Shown here piece by piece: positions 24,563 through 32,530 of a stretch of 36,085 nucleotides of DNA; the first letter of the stretch is position 1, and each line of letters begins with the position of its first letter. The notes under the pieces are model-generated. The model ran no database searches and had not been told where the DNA came from. It saw only the letters and a program-made list of their open reading frames with translations. Source of the stretch: UBA5868 sp964482025 (GTDB lineage: Bacteria > Pseudomonadota > Gammaproteobacteria > Pseudomonadales > Cellvibrionaceae); the NCBI GenBank assembly GCA_964482025.1, contig CAYZVN010000027.1, forward strand, positions 1 through 36,085. The letters run 5' to 3'. The translations under genes and the position numbers were made by a program.

Positions 24563-24945
24563 CTTTTCTTCGATTATTAAGTGGGTTCTTTTTATTTATT
24601 AACCATCTAAATGAAGCAGGATTTCGAGGCCATTAAACTAAGCTTATGACGTCTAAAGAACCAGCTCCGTATGCGCCAGCACGCCCATTTTCACGCCAAT
24701 AGTTATTCCACACTAACCTGCGACAACAGTAGGTGCGATCTATATGTCGAACACACCTTATGGCACGAGCGGTTGCAAACCTGCGTCAGCTTAATCAATT
24801 TTGTCGCAATTTCAAACAGCTCTGTTCATGCACTTGTTTGAACGACTCGAAGCATTTACATCAGTAAAAAGTTACAGAAAGGCTATTTTTTTAGGAAAAA
24901 CACGAGACAAAGTACTAAATCTCTCCACCCTCCAAGCAGCTAAAT
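24563..24945. other. 383-base intergenic region upstream of the AraC-family gene
   Basis: This AT-rich stretch separates the AraC-family start from the bcp stop; both genes are on the minus strand. I see no convincing gene: the only frame (64 codons on the plus strand from 24801) runs into bcp and looks like no known protein. An 8-base inverted pair, GGTTCTTT (24584-24591) and AAAGAACC (24655-24662), brackets the likely promoter area of the regulator and could be a binding site. No clear terminator for bcp is visible. Confidence 0.5.
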
Positions 24946-25413
24946 TTACTGAGAAGCAAACCAATTCAGCAGAACTTGATGATGACCGGCCGTAGAAAAC
25001 TTCGTTAAAACCTCGGCAATCTTGCCCTTGGGGTCAATGATAAAGGTCGTGCGGATGAGCCCCATATACTCTTTGCCCATAAACTTTTTCAGCCCCCAAA
25101 CTCCATAAGCCTCAGCGATGGCATGGTCCTCATCCGCCAGCAAATCAAAATTTAGCTGGTGCTTGTCGCGAAATTTTTCCAGCCTCGCCTGCGGATCTGG
25201 GCTGACGCCAACCACTGCAACCCCCAGATCATCCAATTCTTGTTTGATATCGCGGATTGAGCAGGCTTGCGTCGTACATCCTGGCGTCAGTGCCTTAGGG
25301 TAAAAGTAGAGAACTAAGTAGCGACCGCGAAAATCTTTGAGCTTTACCTCAGCACCATCTTGGTTCAGAAGTGAAAATGCCGGCGCTTTATCGCCAATCT
25401 TGACCAATGACAT
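24946..25413 (-). CDS. bcp: Thioredoxin-dependent peroxiredoxin (Bcp/PrxQ type)
   Basis: Bcp reduces hydrogen peroxide and organic peroxides using thioredoxin. The 155-residue protein has the motif YFYPKALTPGCTTQACSIRD with peroxidatic C46 and resolving C51 five residues on, the pattern of PrxQ proteins that form an intramolecular disulfide. APAFSLLNQDG at the start and RTTFIIDPKGKIAEV near the end are family-typical. The ATG at 25413 has GAGGAGG five bases upstream. The mdh terminator ends close to this ribosome binding site, so bcp either has its own hidden promoter or relies on read-through. Confidence 0.95.
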   Translation of the reverse strand: MSLVKIGDKAPAFSLLNQDGAEVKLKDFRGRYLVLYFYPKALTPGCTTQACSIRDIKQELDDLGVAVVGVSPDPQARLEKFRDKHQLNFDLLADEDHAIAEAYGVWGLKKFMGKEYMGLIRTTFIIDPKGKIAEVLTKFSTAGHHQVLLNWFASQ

Positions 25414-25433
25414 CACACACCCTCCTCACAAAC

Positions 25434-25468
25434 GAAAAAAAGCCGCTTCGTCTAGGACAAAGCGGCTT
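25434..25468 (-). terminator. Rho-independent terminator after mdh
   Basis: On the minus strand, AAGCCGCTT (25460-25468) and AAGCGGCTT (25440-25448) form a perfect 9-bp stem with an 11-base loop, followed by a T run. It ends mdh transcription about 30 bases after the stop. A smaller hairpin (ACACG with CGTGT, 25481-25496) lies between it and the mdh stop. Confidence 0.8.
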
Positions 25469-25496
25469 AAGAATATACTTACACGGCTAGACGTGT

Positions 25497-26480
25497 TTAG
25501 GCAGGCAGCAGCGATTTAACCGCATCGCGCTCTTCTTTCAGCTCCTGCGCCGTGGCATCCATCTTAGCCCTGGAGAACTTATCGATATCCAAGCCCTGAA
25601 CAATCTGCCAATCGCCGTCTTTGCACACACAAGGGAACGAGTAGATAAGCCCTTCTTCAATCCCGTAACTGCCGTCGCTGTATACACCCATGCTGACCCA
25701 ATCACCGGCCGGAGTACCTAACGCCCAGTCGCGCATGTGGCAGATGGCCGCGTTGGCTGCAGATGCGGCGCTGGAAGCACCGCGCGCCGCTATGATCGCC
25801 GCGCCGCGCTGCTGAACGGTGGGGATGAACTCATTCTCATACCACGCCTGCTCAACTTTCTCGATGGCGACACCGTCATTCACCATAGCGTGGAACAGAT
25901 CCGGGTATTGAGTCGATGAATGGTTGCCCCAAATCGTCATTTTGGTTACTTGGTCGAGGGTGATACTGAGCTTCTGCGCCAGCTGCGTCACCGCCCGGTT
26001 GTGGTCCAAGCGCGTCATCGCGGTAAACTGGCGCGGGTCAATATCGGGCGCATTGCGCTGGGCAATCAGGGCGTTGGTATTGGCGGGATTACCCACTACC
26101 AGAACTTTGATAGTGCGGGCGGCATGGTCATTGATCGCTTTGCCCTGTACCGAGAAAATGGCGGCATTGGCTTCCAACAGATCTTTACGCTCCATGCCGG
26201 GGCCACGTGGGCGCGCGCCAACCAACAAGGCGTATTCAGCATCTTTGAAGGCTACGGTAGGATCATCCGTACAAACCACACTCTGCAACAAGGGGAACGC
26301 ACAGTCTTCCAGCTCCATCGCCACCCCTTTGAGCGCGTTGAGTGCCGGCGTGATTTCCAACAATTGCAATATCACCGGCTGGTCTTTGCCCAACATTTCA
26401 CCAGAAGCTATGCGGAATAAAAGGGAATAACTGATTTGACCGGCTGCGCCGGTCACGGCAACTCGTACAGGTGCTTTCAC
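25497..26480 (-). CDS. mdh: Malate dehydrogenase (NAD, cytosolic-type family)
   Basis: This enzyme interconverts malate and oxaloacetate in the TCA cycle. From the GTG at 26480 it has 327 residues, the usual length for the bacterial enzymes related to eukaryotic cytosolic MDH, not the shorter E. coli type. Visible are the NAD fold VRVAVTGAAGQISYSLLFRIA, the substrate arginines in GARPRGPGMERKDLL, VVGNPANTNALI, TRLDHNRA, and the catalytic histidine in IWGNHSSTQYPD. GGAG lies eight bases before the GTG; the frame extends six codons further to a TTG. It has a good promoter and a long structured leader, and ends in a strong terminator. Confidence 0.96.
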   Translation of the reverse strand: MKAPVRVAVTGAAGQISYSLLFRIASGEMLGKDQPVILQLLEITPALNALKGVAMELEDCAFPLLQSVVCTDDPTVAFKDAEYALLVGARPRGPGMERKDLLEANAAIFSVQGKAINDHAARTIKVLVVGNPANTNALIAQRNAPDIDPRQFTAMTRLDHNRAVTQLAQKLSITLDQVTKMTIWGNHSSTQYPDLFHAMVNDGVAIEKVEQAWYENEFIPTVQQRGAAIIAARGASSAASAANAAICHMRDWALGTPAGDWVSMGVYSDGSYGIEEGLIYSFPCVCKDGDWQIVQGLDIDKFSRAKMDATAQELKEERDAVKSLLPA

Positions 26481-26520
26481 GATAGATCTCCGTGGCAATT
26501 AGTGAGGATCGACAGCAAAA

Positions 26521-26592
26521 CGGTCATTGCCGGCGACCGGGTTTCAGCTGAGCCCGGAGTGCCTATGTGGGCGCGGACTCTTGTGCCGGGCT
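26521..26592 (-). other. Structured 5' leader of mdh (two hairpins)
   Basis: Between the predicted transcription start (near 26606) and the mdh GTG at 26480 lie two stem-loops. The first pairs 26551-26557 with 26586-26592 (AGCCCGG/CCGGGCT), with inner pairing of AGT and GCC to ACT and GGC. The second pairs 26521-26525 with 26535-26539 (CGGTC/GACCG). No reading frame of note is present. It may be a cis-acting regulatory RNA. I do not recognise a known riboswitch class. Confidence 0.45.
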
Positions 26593-26612
26593 GGGGGTTC
26601 AAATGCGGCGCC

Positions 26613-26640
26613 ATTATAGAGTAATGAATGAAAATGTCAT
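26613..26640 (-). promoter_or_regulatory. Promoter for mdh
   Basis: On the minus strand ATGACA (-35, 26635-26640) and a perfect TATAAT (-10, 26613-26618) are separated by 16 bases. Five of six and six of six positions match consensus. It gives a leader of about 125 bases before mdh. Confidence 0.6.
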
Positions 26641-26657
26641 TATGGCAACGACGGGGT

Positions 26658-27272
26658 TTATGGTGCCGGATAGCGGCTCGCAAGCGCTCGGTACACATCT
26701 TCTCGGTAGCTGGGGCTGTTACTGTCGAGCGAATCAAGAACCTCAACCAGATGTAGATTATCCTCACGCCCGCCCCAAAGCTTCTGGTATGAGCCCTCCT
26801 TATAGCCGCGATCTTGACGGAAGAAGTTGAGCACATTTTTGCCGACATAGGAGCGATAAAGGCTATCAAGGGAGATATCCATATGACCCAAGAGTCGGCT
26901 GAATAACTGTGGGTCAAATTGCTTACTAGTGAGGGTTTGCTGGGCAAAGACTTCCACGTCTCGACAGAAGTTCTGCTCGGGGACATCCGCGACCATAGCC
27001 GCTTCCAGACTCGCCGCGATTTTCTCTTCGTCCTGCTCTCGCTGCAAAAGACTGCTCAAGCCAAAATGCCATATATCGATCAACTCCAGCACCACTTGAT
27101 CGCGGTCGGGCGACTGTTTCTTCCACCATTTCCAGCCGTAATGGTCCATCAACTCCGCGCACTCAACCCAAATGGCCCTATACCACTCGTAGTTCTGATC
27201 CCGCCAAGCTGGATGAACTCGAGTGTTCATTTCATTCTGCATCTGCAGCATAGCCAATAGCTTTTGCTTCAC
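26658..27272 (-). CDS. All-alpha dUTP diphosphatase (dimeric dUTPase type)
   Basis: This protein resembles dimeric, all-helical dUTPases, which hydrolyse dUTP to dUMP and keep uracil out of DNA. The 204-residue sequence has the metal-binding helices WVECAELMDHYGWKWWKK and VVLELIDIWHFGLS, with the ExxE-like acidic residues, and a third helix region YVGKNVLNFFRQDRGYKEGSYQKLW. This is the MazG-related fold, not the trimeric Dut fold. I chose the GTG at 27272, which has GAGG seven bases upstream; the frame opens at a TTG five codons earlier. It is divergent from the PAP2 gene. Confidence 0.88.
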   Translation of the reverse strand: MKQKLLAMLQMQNEMNTRVHPAWRDQNYEWYRAIWVECAELMDHYGWKWWKKQSPDRDQVVLELIDIWHFGLSSLLQREQDEEKIAASLEAAMVADVPEQNFCRDVEVFAQQTLTSKQFDPQLFSRLLGHMDISLDSLYRSYVGKNVLNFFRQDRGYKEGSYQKLWGGREDNLHLVEVLDSLDSNSPSYREDVYRALASRYPAP

Positions 27273-27385
27273 TTTTACACCTCGCAAGCCGATCGGCTCC
27301 GCTTATCCGCCGTCACAAAACGGCAATATCAATGAAATATTGGTTTCACATTGCAGGACTATTTTAGCGACAACAGGAGAACATC

Positions 27386-27907
27386 ATGCGCCTACTGCTT
27401 CAGAGTATCCACAGCTTCGATCTGAAAACCTTTAATTGGTGTCTCAGGCGGAAGCACCGCGCTGTCGCCATATGCATGGCCAGAATCTGCTCTTATACCG
27501 CCAACGGCCCACTCTACGTGCTTGCCGGACTGTTATTTGTGCTACTGCAGGACTGGTTTCTGGTGCAGCTGATGATTGCAGGATTCGTCGTTGAAAGAAC
27601 TGGGTACTTTGTGTTTAAAGCCCTCTTCAGGCGCAACCGACCGCCTGCCGCAATTCCCGGTTATCGTAGCGTTATAGAGCCGGCGGATCAATTTAGTTTC
27701 CCCTCCGGCCATACCTCCGCGGCCTTTCTGGTTGCCGGAGCAATGGCGTTTGCCCTGCCCTGGACAGCGTGGCTCATGTATCCATGGGCCCTAGCTGTCG
27801 GCATGTCGAGGGTGATTTTGGGGGTTCACTTTCCAACCGATACGCTGGCGGGTGCCGCCATGGGCCTGCTCATTTGCCAGGGCATGGCTCACCTCCTGAC
27901 CGCGTGA
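27386..27907 (+). CDS. PAP2-family membrane phosphatase
   Basis: The 173-residue protein carries the three PAP2 acid phosphatase motifs: KALFRRNRPPA (C1), FPSGHTSAAF (C2) and SRVILGVHFPTDTLAG (C3, with the catalytic histidine). Hydrophobic helices lie around residues 42-72, 113-133 and 154-170, so it is an inner-membrane protein. Enzymes of this type act on phosphatidic acid, phosphatidylglycerol phosphate or undecaprenyl pyrophosphate. The substrate cannot be told from the sequence. AGGAG lies six bases before the ATG. It is convergent with tatD. Confidence 0.9.
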   Translation: MRLLLQSIHSFDLKTFNWCLRRKHRAVAICMARICSYTANGPLYVLAGLLFVLLQDWFLVQLMIAGFVVERTGYFVFKALFRRNRPPAAIPGYRSVIEPADQFSFPSGHTSAAFLVAGAMAFALPWTAWLMYPWALAVGMSRVILGVHFPTDTLAGAAMGLLICQGMAHLLTA

Positions 27908-27946
27908 AGCGCTTCCGCCGGAAAGTACGCTTGTGATTGTGGTTTC

Positions 27947-28726
27947 TTACGCTTGCGCCCGCTTAAAAAGCTCGAAGAAGTTGGCCGTGGTCTGCTCTGC
28001 CAAGCGCTCCAAACTCATGCCGCGCAGCTCCGCAACAAATTCGGCTACCGCACGCACATATCGAGGCTGATTGGATTTACCTCTATAGGGAACAGGTGCC
28101 AGATAGGGAGAGTCGGTTTCCACCAACAAACGGTCGAGAGGAATCTTTTTGGTCACCTCTCTCAACTCATCGGCATTGCGGAAGGTTACTATGCCGGAAA
28201 TAGAGATGTAATAGCCCTGGTCTAAAGCCTTGCGCGCCATATCCCAAGATTCGGTAAAGCAGTGCATGACCCCCGCTGAGTCGGGACTGCCGCTGGCTTT
28301 GATCAAATCGATGGTATCGAACTGCGCCTCACGGGTGTGCACAATGACCGGCAATCCCAGGTCTGCCCCTGCCTGCAGGTGATTAAAAAAGCTTTCCTTT
28401 TGCTCTTCTTGGCGCTCCTTACTGTAGTAATAATCCAGTCCTGTTTCACCGAGCGCCACGACTTTCGGGTGGTCACACCAGGCTTTGAGCGTCTCCACGG
28501 ACTCTATGTGCTCGCCTACATCGGAGGGATGAACCCCCGCCGAGGCGAATATGCCCGGATCTCCTGACGCGATGTCCAGTACGGCTTGGCGGTTATCATC
28601 ACTGATGCACACACATAACATATGACTAACGCCGTCGGCGCGCGCGCCTTCGAGCGCGGCGGCCAAAGAGCCCCCACACTGGTCCAGCTTCAAGCGATCG
28701 AGATGACAATGGGAATCAACAAGCAT
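27947..28726 (-). CDS. tatD: TatD-family metal-dependent hydrolase
   Basis: This 259-residue amidohydrolase-fold protein belongs to the TatD/YcfH DNase family. Metal ligands are in MLVDSHCHLDRL (H6 and H8), the glutamate in ALGETGLDYYY, VIVHTREA, MHCFTES and VETDSPYLAP. In E. coli YcfH is encoded after holB, and here the order holB-pilZ-tatD on the minus strand is the Pseudomonas arrangement. It starts 5 bases after pilZ. The exact substrate is not established; TatD proteins have 3'-5' DNase activity. The symbol is given for the family; ycfH is the closest positional equivalent. Confidence 0.92.
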   Translation of the reverse strand: MLVDSHCHLDRLKLDQCGGSLAAALEGARADGVSHMLCVCISDDNRQAVLDIASGDPGIFASAGVHPSDVGEHIESVETLKAWCDHPKVVALGETGLDYYYSKERQEEQKESFFNHLQAGADLGLPVIVHTREAQFDTIDLIKASGSPDSAGVMHCFTESWDMARKALDQGYYISISGIVTFRNADELREVTKKIPLDRLLVETDSPYLAPVPYRGKSNQPRYVRAVAEFVAELRGMSLERLAEQTTANFFELFKRAQA

Positions 28727-28731
28727 GGCAG

Positions 28732-29082
28732 TTACATTGTGTGAGTCGGGCGATCGGACTCAATAGAGCCCGCCAGATAGGTTTCAATTTTCTTGGATGC
28801 AGTATCGTCTTCGGCGCTGAACTGCACGCCTATACCCGCCGCGCGATTGCCCTGCGCGCCCTTTGGGGTAATCCACACAACTTTGCCGGCAACGGGGATT
28901 TTTTCCGGCTCGTCCATCAAGTTGAGCAGCATGAACACCTCATCCCCCAAGTTATAAGACTTGTTGGTGGGGATAAACAGGCCGCCGTTTTGAATAAACG
29001 GCATGTAAGCGGCGTAGAGCACCGCCTTATCCCGGATGGTTAGAGAGAGGATCCCGCTACGGGGGCCACCTAATCCGGCCAT
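28732..29082 (-). CDS. pilZ: Type IV pilus PilZ-domain protein
   Basis: PilZ is needed for type IV pilus biogenesis in Pseudomonas and gives its name to the c-di-GMP-binding PilZ domain. From the ATG at 29082 the protein has 116 residues, close to the Pseudomonas protein (118), and reads SGILSLTIRDKAVLYAAYMPF, NGGLFIPTNKSYNLGDEVFMLL and KVVWITPKGAQGNRAAGIGVQF. The RxxxR c-di-GMP-binding motif is not seen near the N-terminus, as in canonical PilZ. The start has GAGG upstream; the frame is open 24 codons further. It follows holB by 103 bases and leads into tatD. Confidence 0.93.
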   Translation of the reverse strand: MAGLGGPRSGILSLTIRDKAVLYAAYMPFIQNGGLFIPTNKSYNLGDEVFMLLNLMDEPEKIPVAGKVVWITPKGAQGNRAAGIGVQFSAEDDTASKKIETYLAGSIESDRPTHTM

Positions 29083-29185
29083 AATCAAACCTCGTGGTGT
29101 AATGAACGCAGAAACATACGCATTTTTAGATCGAAAAGAAATAGCGCCGTTCAACTCTCGGCGCCGCGCATGTCAATTTCTAAAT

Positions 29186-30175
29186 CTAGCTTGTTTTCCG
29201 GCTCAATTCCTTTAGATCCATCATGATTTCTTCGATCAGCAATTGCGGGTTTGGATTGGCGGTACTTAAGAGCAGGCGCTTTTTCGCTCCTAAAGCCTCG
29301 TAAAAACGCATCAATTTCGGCATAGGTAACCCGCGCAAGCGGCTCACTACAACATCCTCGCTGTCCGTTTGCCCAGAAGCGCTGCGGCGAACCGCATCCG
29401 CGACCCAGATTTGCAACTGCTCCAAGACCCAGACGCCGCCATATGCGGTTATCACTTTGGCACTGTCGAGAAATGTTGAAGTATTGTCCAATAGCTTCAG
29501 CAACTCCCGCTGCAGCTGCTCTCGCTGCCCCCAAAGATCCGTGGCCAACCAATCCATTACCCGCAGCGGCCGTCCGCCGGCCGCTCGAAGAAGCTTGTCG
29601 GCATCGGTGACGCGATTGCGCTCCAACCACTGGAGCGCGTCGGCGAAGTCCGGCGTACGGATCTGCACGCGAGAGCAACGGCTGCGAATGGTCGCCATTA
29701 AAAAGGCGGGCTGCTCCGTCACCAGCAGGTAAACGCAGTTACCGCTGGGCTCCTCCAGACTCTTCAACAACGCATTGGCTGCATTGGTATTCATTGTCTC
29801 TGCTGGGGATAGGATGGCCAGCTTGCGTCCGCCCTGCTGCGCCGTTTTATTGGTGAATTCCGCCATCTCCCGTATCTGCGAAATCTTGATGGATTGCGCC
29901 CCGTCTTCCGGCGTTACCCAGTGTAAATCGGGGTGACTGTCCGCCTGGATAAGCAGGCACGCGCGGCACTGGCCGCAGGAACGCCCCGGGTGAGGTGCTG
30001 AGCACAACAGGTATTGAGCCATGGCGCGCGCTAACTCTAGGGCGCCGATTCCGCTCTGCCCCACCAGCAGCAACGCATGCGGCAGTCGACCCTGCTCCAC
30101 CTGGCGGGCGAAGCCTTCCCATACAGAGGTAAACCAGGGATACGGCGGTTGTGGTAGCAAGCCGGTGAGGGCCAT
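29186..30175 (-). CDS. holB: DNA polymerase III delta' subunit
   Basis: HolB is the stator subunit of the clamp loader. The 329-residue product has the AAA+ fold with LPHALLLVGQSGIGALELARA. The P-loop lacks the Lys-Thr (GQSGIGAL instead of GxxGxGKT), as expected for a delta' subunit that does not hydrolyse ATP. The zinc cysteines lie in LLCSAPHPGRSCGQCRAC, and KLAILSPAETMNTNAANALLKSLEEP and SRCSRVQIRTP follow (the SRC motif contacts neighbouring ATP sites). I chose the ATG at 30175, with GGAG six bases before; an ATG at 30187 is also possible. It is divergent from rluA. Confidence 0.93.
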   Translation of the reverse strand: MALTGLLPQPPYPWFTSVWEGFARQVEQGRLPHALLLVGQSGIGALELARAMAQYLLCSAPHPGRSCGQCRACLLIQADSHPDLHWVTPEDGAQSIKISQIREMAEFTNKTAQQGGRKLAILSPAETMNTNAANALLKSLEEPSGNCVYLLVTEQPAFLMATIRSRCSRVQIRTPDFADALQWLERNRVTDADKLLRAAGGRPLRVMDWLATDLWGQREQLQRELLKLLDNTSTFLDSAKVITAYGGVWVLEQLQIWVADAVRRSASGQTDSEDVVVSRLRGLPMPKLMRFYEALGAKKRLLLSTANPNPQLLIEEIMMDLKELSRKTS

Positions 30176-30235
30176 CTGCAACTCCATCAATCTAACGTAG
30201 AATGGCGTCCCACTTGGAACGGCCGGTCGGTTTTT

Positions 30236-30847
30236 ATGCTGGACATACTTTACGAAGACGAGCACTTAGTCGCGATCGCAAAGCCTGAAAATTTGCTTTG
30301 CGTTCCAGGGCTGAGTGACCCGGCGAATCTGTTTGACCAGGTGCGCAATGTCTATCCTAACGCGCGGGTTGTCCACCGCCTGGATATGGCCACCTCCGGG
30401 GTGGTGCTATTTGCGCTGAATCACGCCTGCCAAAAAAGCCTCGGCCAGCAGTTTGAAAGGCGCACCATCTATAAGCGTTATAGCGCTTTGGTCAGCGGTC
30501 ATCTCCGCTCAGCTGCGGGTGAAATTGTTATGCCGCTGCTATGCGACTGGCCCAACCGTCCACGGCAAAAAGTTGATTGGCTCCAAGGAAAGTCTGCTCA
30601 TACGCTCTTTCGGACAAAGCGCTACCTCGGCAACTGCACTTTGGTCGAGCTGCAGCCGTTGACCGGAAGATCACACCAATTGAGAGTGCATTGCCAACAG
30701 CTTGGCCACCCGATCGTCGGCGATACTCTCTACCACCATACCCCAGAGGGCAGCCGGCTTATGCTGCATGCGGAGTTCATTGACTTCCACCACCCCCAAC
30801 TTGATCGCCGCGTCGAGATTTACTGCCCTACGCCTTTCGGCACATGA
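30236..30847 (+). CDS. rluA: RluA-family pseudouridine synthase (23S rRNA 746/tRNA 32 type)
   Basis: The 203-residue protein closely resembles E. coli RluA (219 residues), which modifies U746 of 23S rRNA and U32 of tRNA-Phe. Shared segments are VVHRLDMATSGVVLFAL with the catalytic Asp50, PLLCDWPNRPRQKVDW, and PLTGRSHQLRVHCQQLGHPIVGD. There is no S4 domain, as in RluA. It is the only plus-strand gene in this part of the window, between holB and tmk. Its final 28 bases overlap the 3' end of tmk on the opposite strand. Confidence 0.92.
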   Translation: MLDILYEDEHLVAIAKPENLLCVPGLSDPANLFDQVRNVYPNARVVHRLDMATSGVVLFALNHACQKSLGQQFERRTIYKRYSALVSGHLRSAAGEIVMPLLCDWPNRPRQKVDWLQGKSAHTLFRTKRYLGNCTLVELQPLTGRSHQLRVHCQQLGHPIVGDTLYHHTPEGSRLMLHAEFIDFHHPQLDRRVEIYCPTPFGT

Positions 30848-31485
30848 TGGTATTGATCCATTAGCTTGCCCAGCTCCGCCGCGATGCGCGCCTGGACTTC
30901 CGCTAAAGAGCCCCCCGCATCAATCACCGAAAAACGCTCTGGGTGGCTGCTCACTCGCTGTCGATAGCCTGCTCGGACCGCCTCAAAAAATGCCCGTTGC
31001 TCCCGCTCAAAGCGATCGGCGGCAGCGCGATCTCGCGCTCGGGCAAGGCCGATCTCTACATCCAAATCCAGATAGAATGTGCGGTCTGGATGACGATCGC
31101 CCTGCACCAAGCGCTCCAGTGTTTGGATCATCTCCACCGGTAGTTTTCTGCCGCCGCCTTGATAGGCATAAGTGGCGTCGGTAAAGCGATCGCATAACAC
31201 CCACTTACCCTGCGCCAACGCCGGCTCGATCACCTGGCGCAAATGCTGTGCTCTCGCAGCAAAGATCATCAACAGTTCGGCTTGAGGATCAACCGCCTCT
31301 TCGCGATTGGCGAGCAGTAGGGTCCGCAACTCCTCCGCCAGTGGTGTGCCGCCCGGCTCGCGCGTGCAAATTAATTCCACTCCGGCGCGCTCCAACCACT
31401 CCCGCATAAACGTCAAGTTGGTCGTCTTGCCGACTCCTTCCACTCCTTCGAGGGTGATAAACAAGCCGCGGCGTACTTTAGTCAT
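30820..31485 (-). CDS. tmk: Thymidylate kinase
   Basis: Tmk phosphorylates dTMP to dTDP. From the ATG at 31485 the 221-residue protein reads MTKVRRGLFITLEGVEGVGK with the P-loop at residues 14-21, CTREPGGTPLAEELR, and the DR motif LCDRFTDATYAYQGGGR. The lid region ADRFEREQRAFFEAVRAGY is present. The open frame continues 73 codons upstream, but that part lies within mltG and is not family-like. The start overlaps the mltG stop by 8 bases, which suggests coupling. The gene order pabC-mltG-tmk-holB is conserved in gammaproteobacteria. Confidence 0.95.
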   Translation of the reverse strand: MTKVRRGLFITLEGVEGVGKTTNLTFMREWLERAGVELICTREPGGTPLAEELRTLLLANREEAVDPQAELLMIFAARAQHLRQVIEPALAQGKWVLCDRFTDATYAYQGGGRKLPVEMIQTLERLVQGDRHPDRTFYLDLDVEIGLARARDRAAADRFEREQRAFFEAVRAGYRQRVSSHPERFSVIDAGGSLAEVQARIAAELGKLMDQYHHVPKGVGQ

Positions 31486-32530
31486 GACTGCTGTTCCGCT
31501 GGGGGAGAGGTGAAGAGCGATAGTCTGGTCGCCGCTGGCGCTGATACTGTTGGACCGCTCGATTGTGTTCCTCAAGCGTACTGGAAAAATGATGCGAGCC
31601 ATCACCCTTTGCGACGAAATACAAACTACTGCCTTCAGCCGGATGCAAAGCGGCGTGTACCGCCGCGCCACTGGGCATCGCGATCGGCGTCGGCGGCAAA
31701 CCAAAATTGGTATAGGTGTTATAGGGTCCGGGCGTTCGCAAGTGCTGTCGCGTTAAGTTGCCGGTAAAGTCACTGCCCAAGCCATAAATCACCGTCGGAT
31801 CGGTCTGCAATCGCATGCCCAGACGCAAGCGGCGCACAAAGACCCCTGCAATGTCCTGTCGCTCCGACACTAAGCCCGTTTCCTTTTCAATGATCGATGC
31901 CATAACAAGCGCCTGATAAGGCGTCTGATAGGGAAGGTCTGGGGCGCGATCCGCCCATTCACGCTCTAAAACGTCGCGCATCAATCGATGAGCCCGCCGC
32001 AGCAGCCCCACATCGGAGTCGCCGGCAACGAACTGATAGGTGTCGGGATAAAACCAGCCTTCCGGGTGAGCGAGGTCTAGGTTGAGAAGCGCTAGCTGTT
32101 CTTGCAGAGTTTTGCCGGCTAAGGTAACGCTCAACTTGGGCTGAAGCGCTAGCAGCTCTACCCATTCCTGGAAGGCCCGCCCCTCAACCAGGGTTACCGT
32201 ATAGGTAATCACCGCTCCTGATTGTAAGCGGTTGAGCATGCTTGCCGGCGTCTCGCGCTCGAGGAATTGATATTCCCCGACTTTAATCGAGTCCGGCTTT
32301 AGGTATTGAGCGTACAGGCGCCAAACGGTGGGCCAGCGCAACAGGTCTTGCTCGTGCAAGCGCCTAGCGACACTGACCAGACTCTCCCCTCTTGCCACAA
32401 CAAAATAGCGTTTGTCCTCTTCGATTCCTTGATCTCTGTGCAGCCAATGCCAACAGTAGCCGGCGGCGATTGCACTCATGAGCATCAGCCATAGGGCCAT
32501 TGAGATGCTAAGGCGGAGCCTACTGACCAT
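31478..32530 (-). CDS. mltG: Endolytic murein transglycosylase MltG
   Basis: MltG (YceG) cleaves nascent peptidoglycan strands at the inner membrane and is thought to terminate glycan elongation. The 350-residue protein has a single N-terminal membrane helix (about residues 9-30), a LysM-like segment YFVVARGESLVSVARRLHEQ, and the catalytic domain with VMASIIEKETGL (catalytic glutamate E215). TPGPYNTYTNFGLPPTPIAMPS and YFVAKGDGSHHFSSTLEEHN are characteristic. It overlaps pabC by 11 bases and tmk by 8, so the three genes form a coupled unit. Confidence 0.95.
   Translation of the reverse strand: MVSRLRLSISMALWLMLMSAIAAGYCWHWLHRDQGIEEDKRYFVVARGESLVSVARRLHEQDLLRWPTVWRLYAQYLKPDSIKVGEYQFLERETPASMLNRLQSGAVITYTVTLVEGRAFQEWVELLALQPKLSVTLAGKTLQEQLALLNLDLAHPEGWFYPDTYQFVAGDSDVGLLRRAHRLMRDVLEREWADRAPDLPYQTPYQALVMASIIEKETGLVSERQDIAGVFVRRLRLGMRLQTDPTVIYGLGSDFTGNLTRQHLRTPGPYNTYTNFGLPPTPIAMPSGAAVHAALHPAEGSSLYFVAKGDGSHHFSSTLEEHNRAVQQYQRQRRPDYRSSPLPQRNSSHD

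Noticed and set aside
24801..24995. 64-codon plus-strand frame in the large gap
   Set aside because: No ribosome binding site, runs into bcp on the opposite strand, and the composition is AT-rich and unremarkable.
25920..26430. Two plus-strand frames of about 167 codons
   Set aside because: Both are opposite mdh, which is well supported; neither looks like a protein family.
26477..26986. 169-codon minus-strand frame spanning the mdh leader
   Set aside because: It overlaps the dUTPase gene in another frame and crosses the predicted mdh promoter; no family pattern.
31486..31704. N-terminal extension of tmk by 73 codons
   Set aside because: The extension is inside mltG in another frame and does not resemble thymidylate kinases; the ATG at 31485 fits the family.
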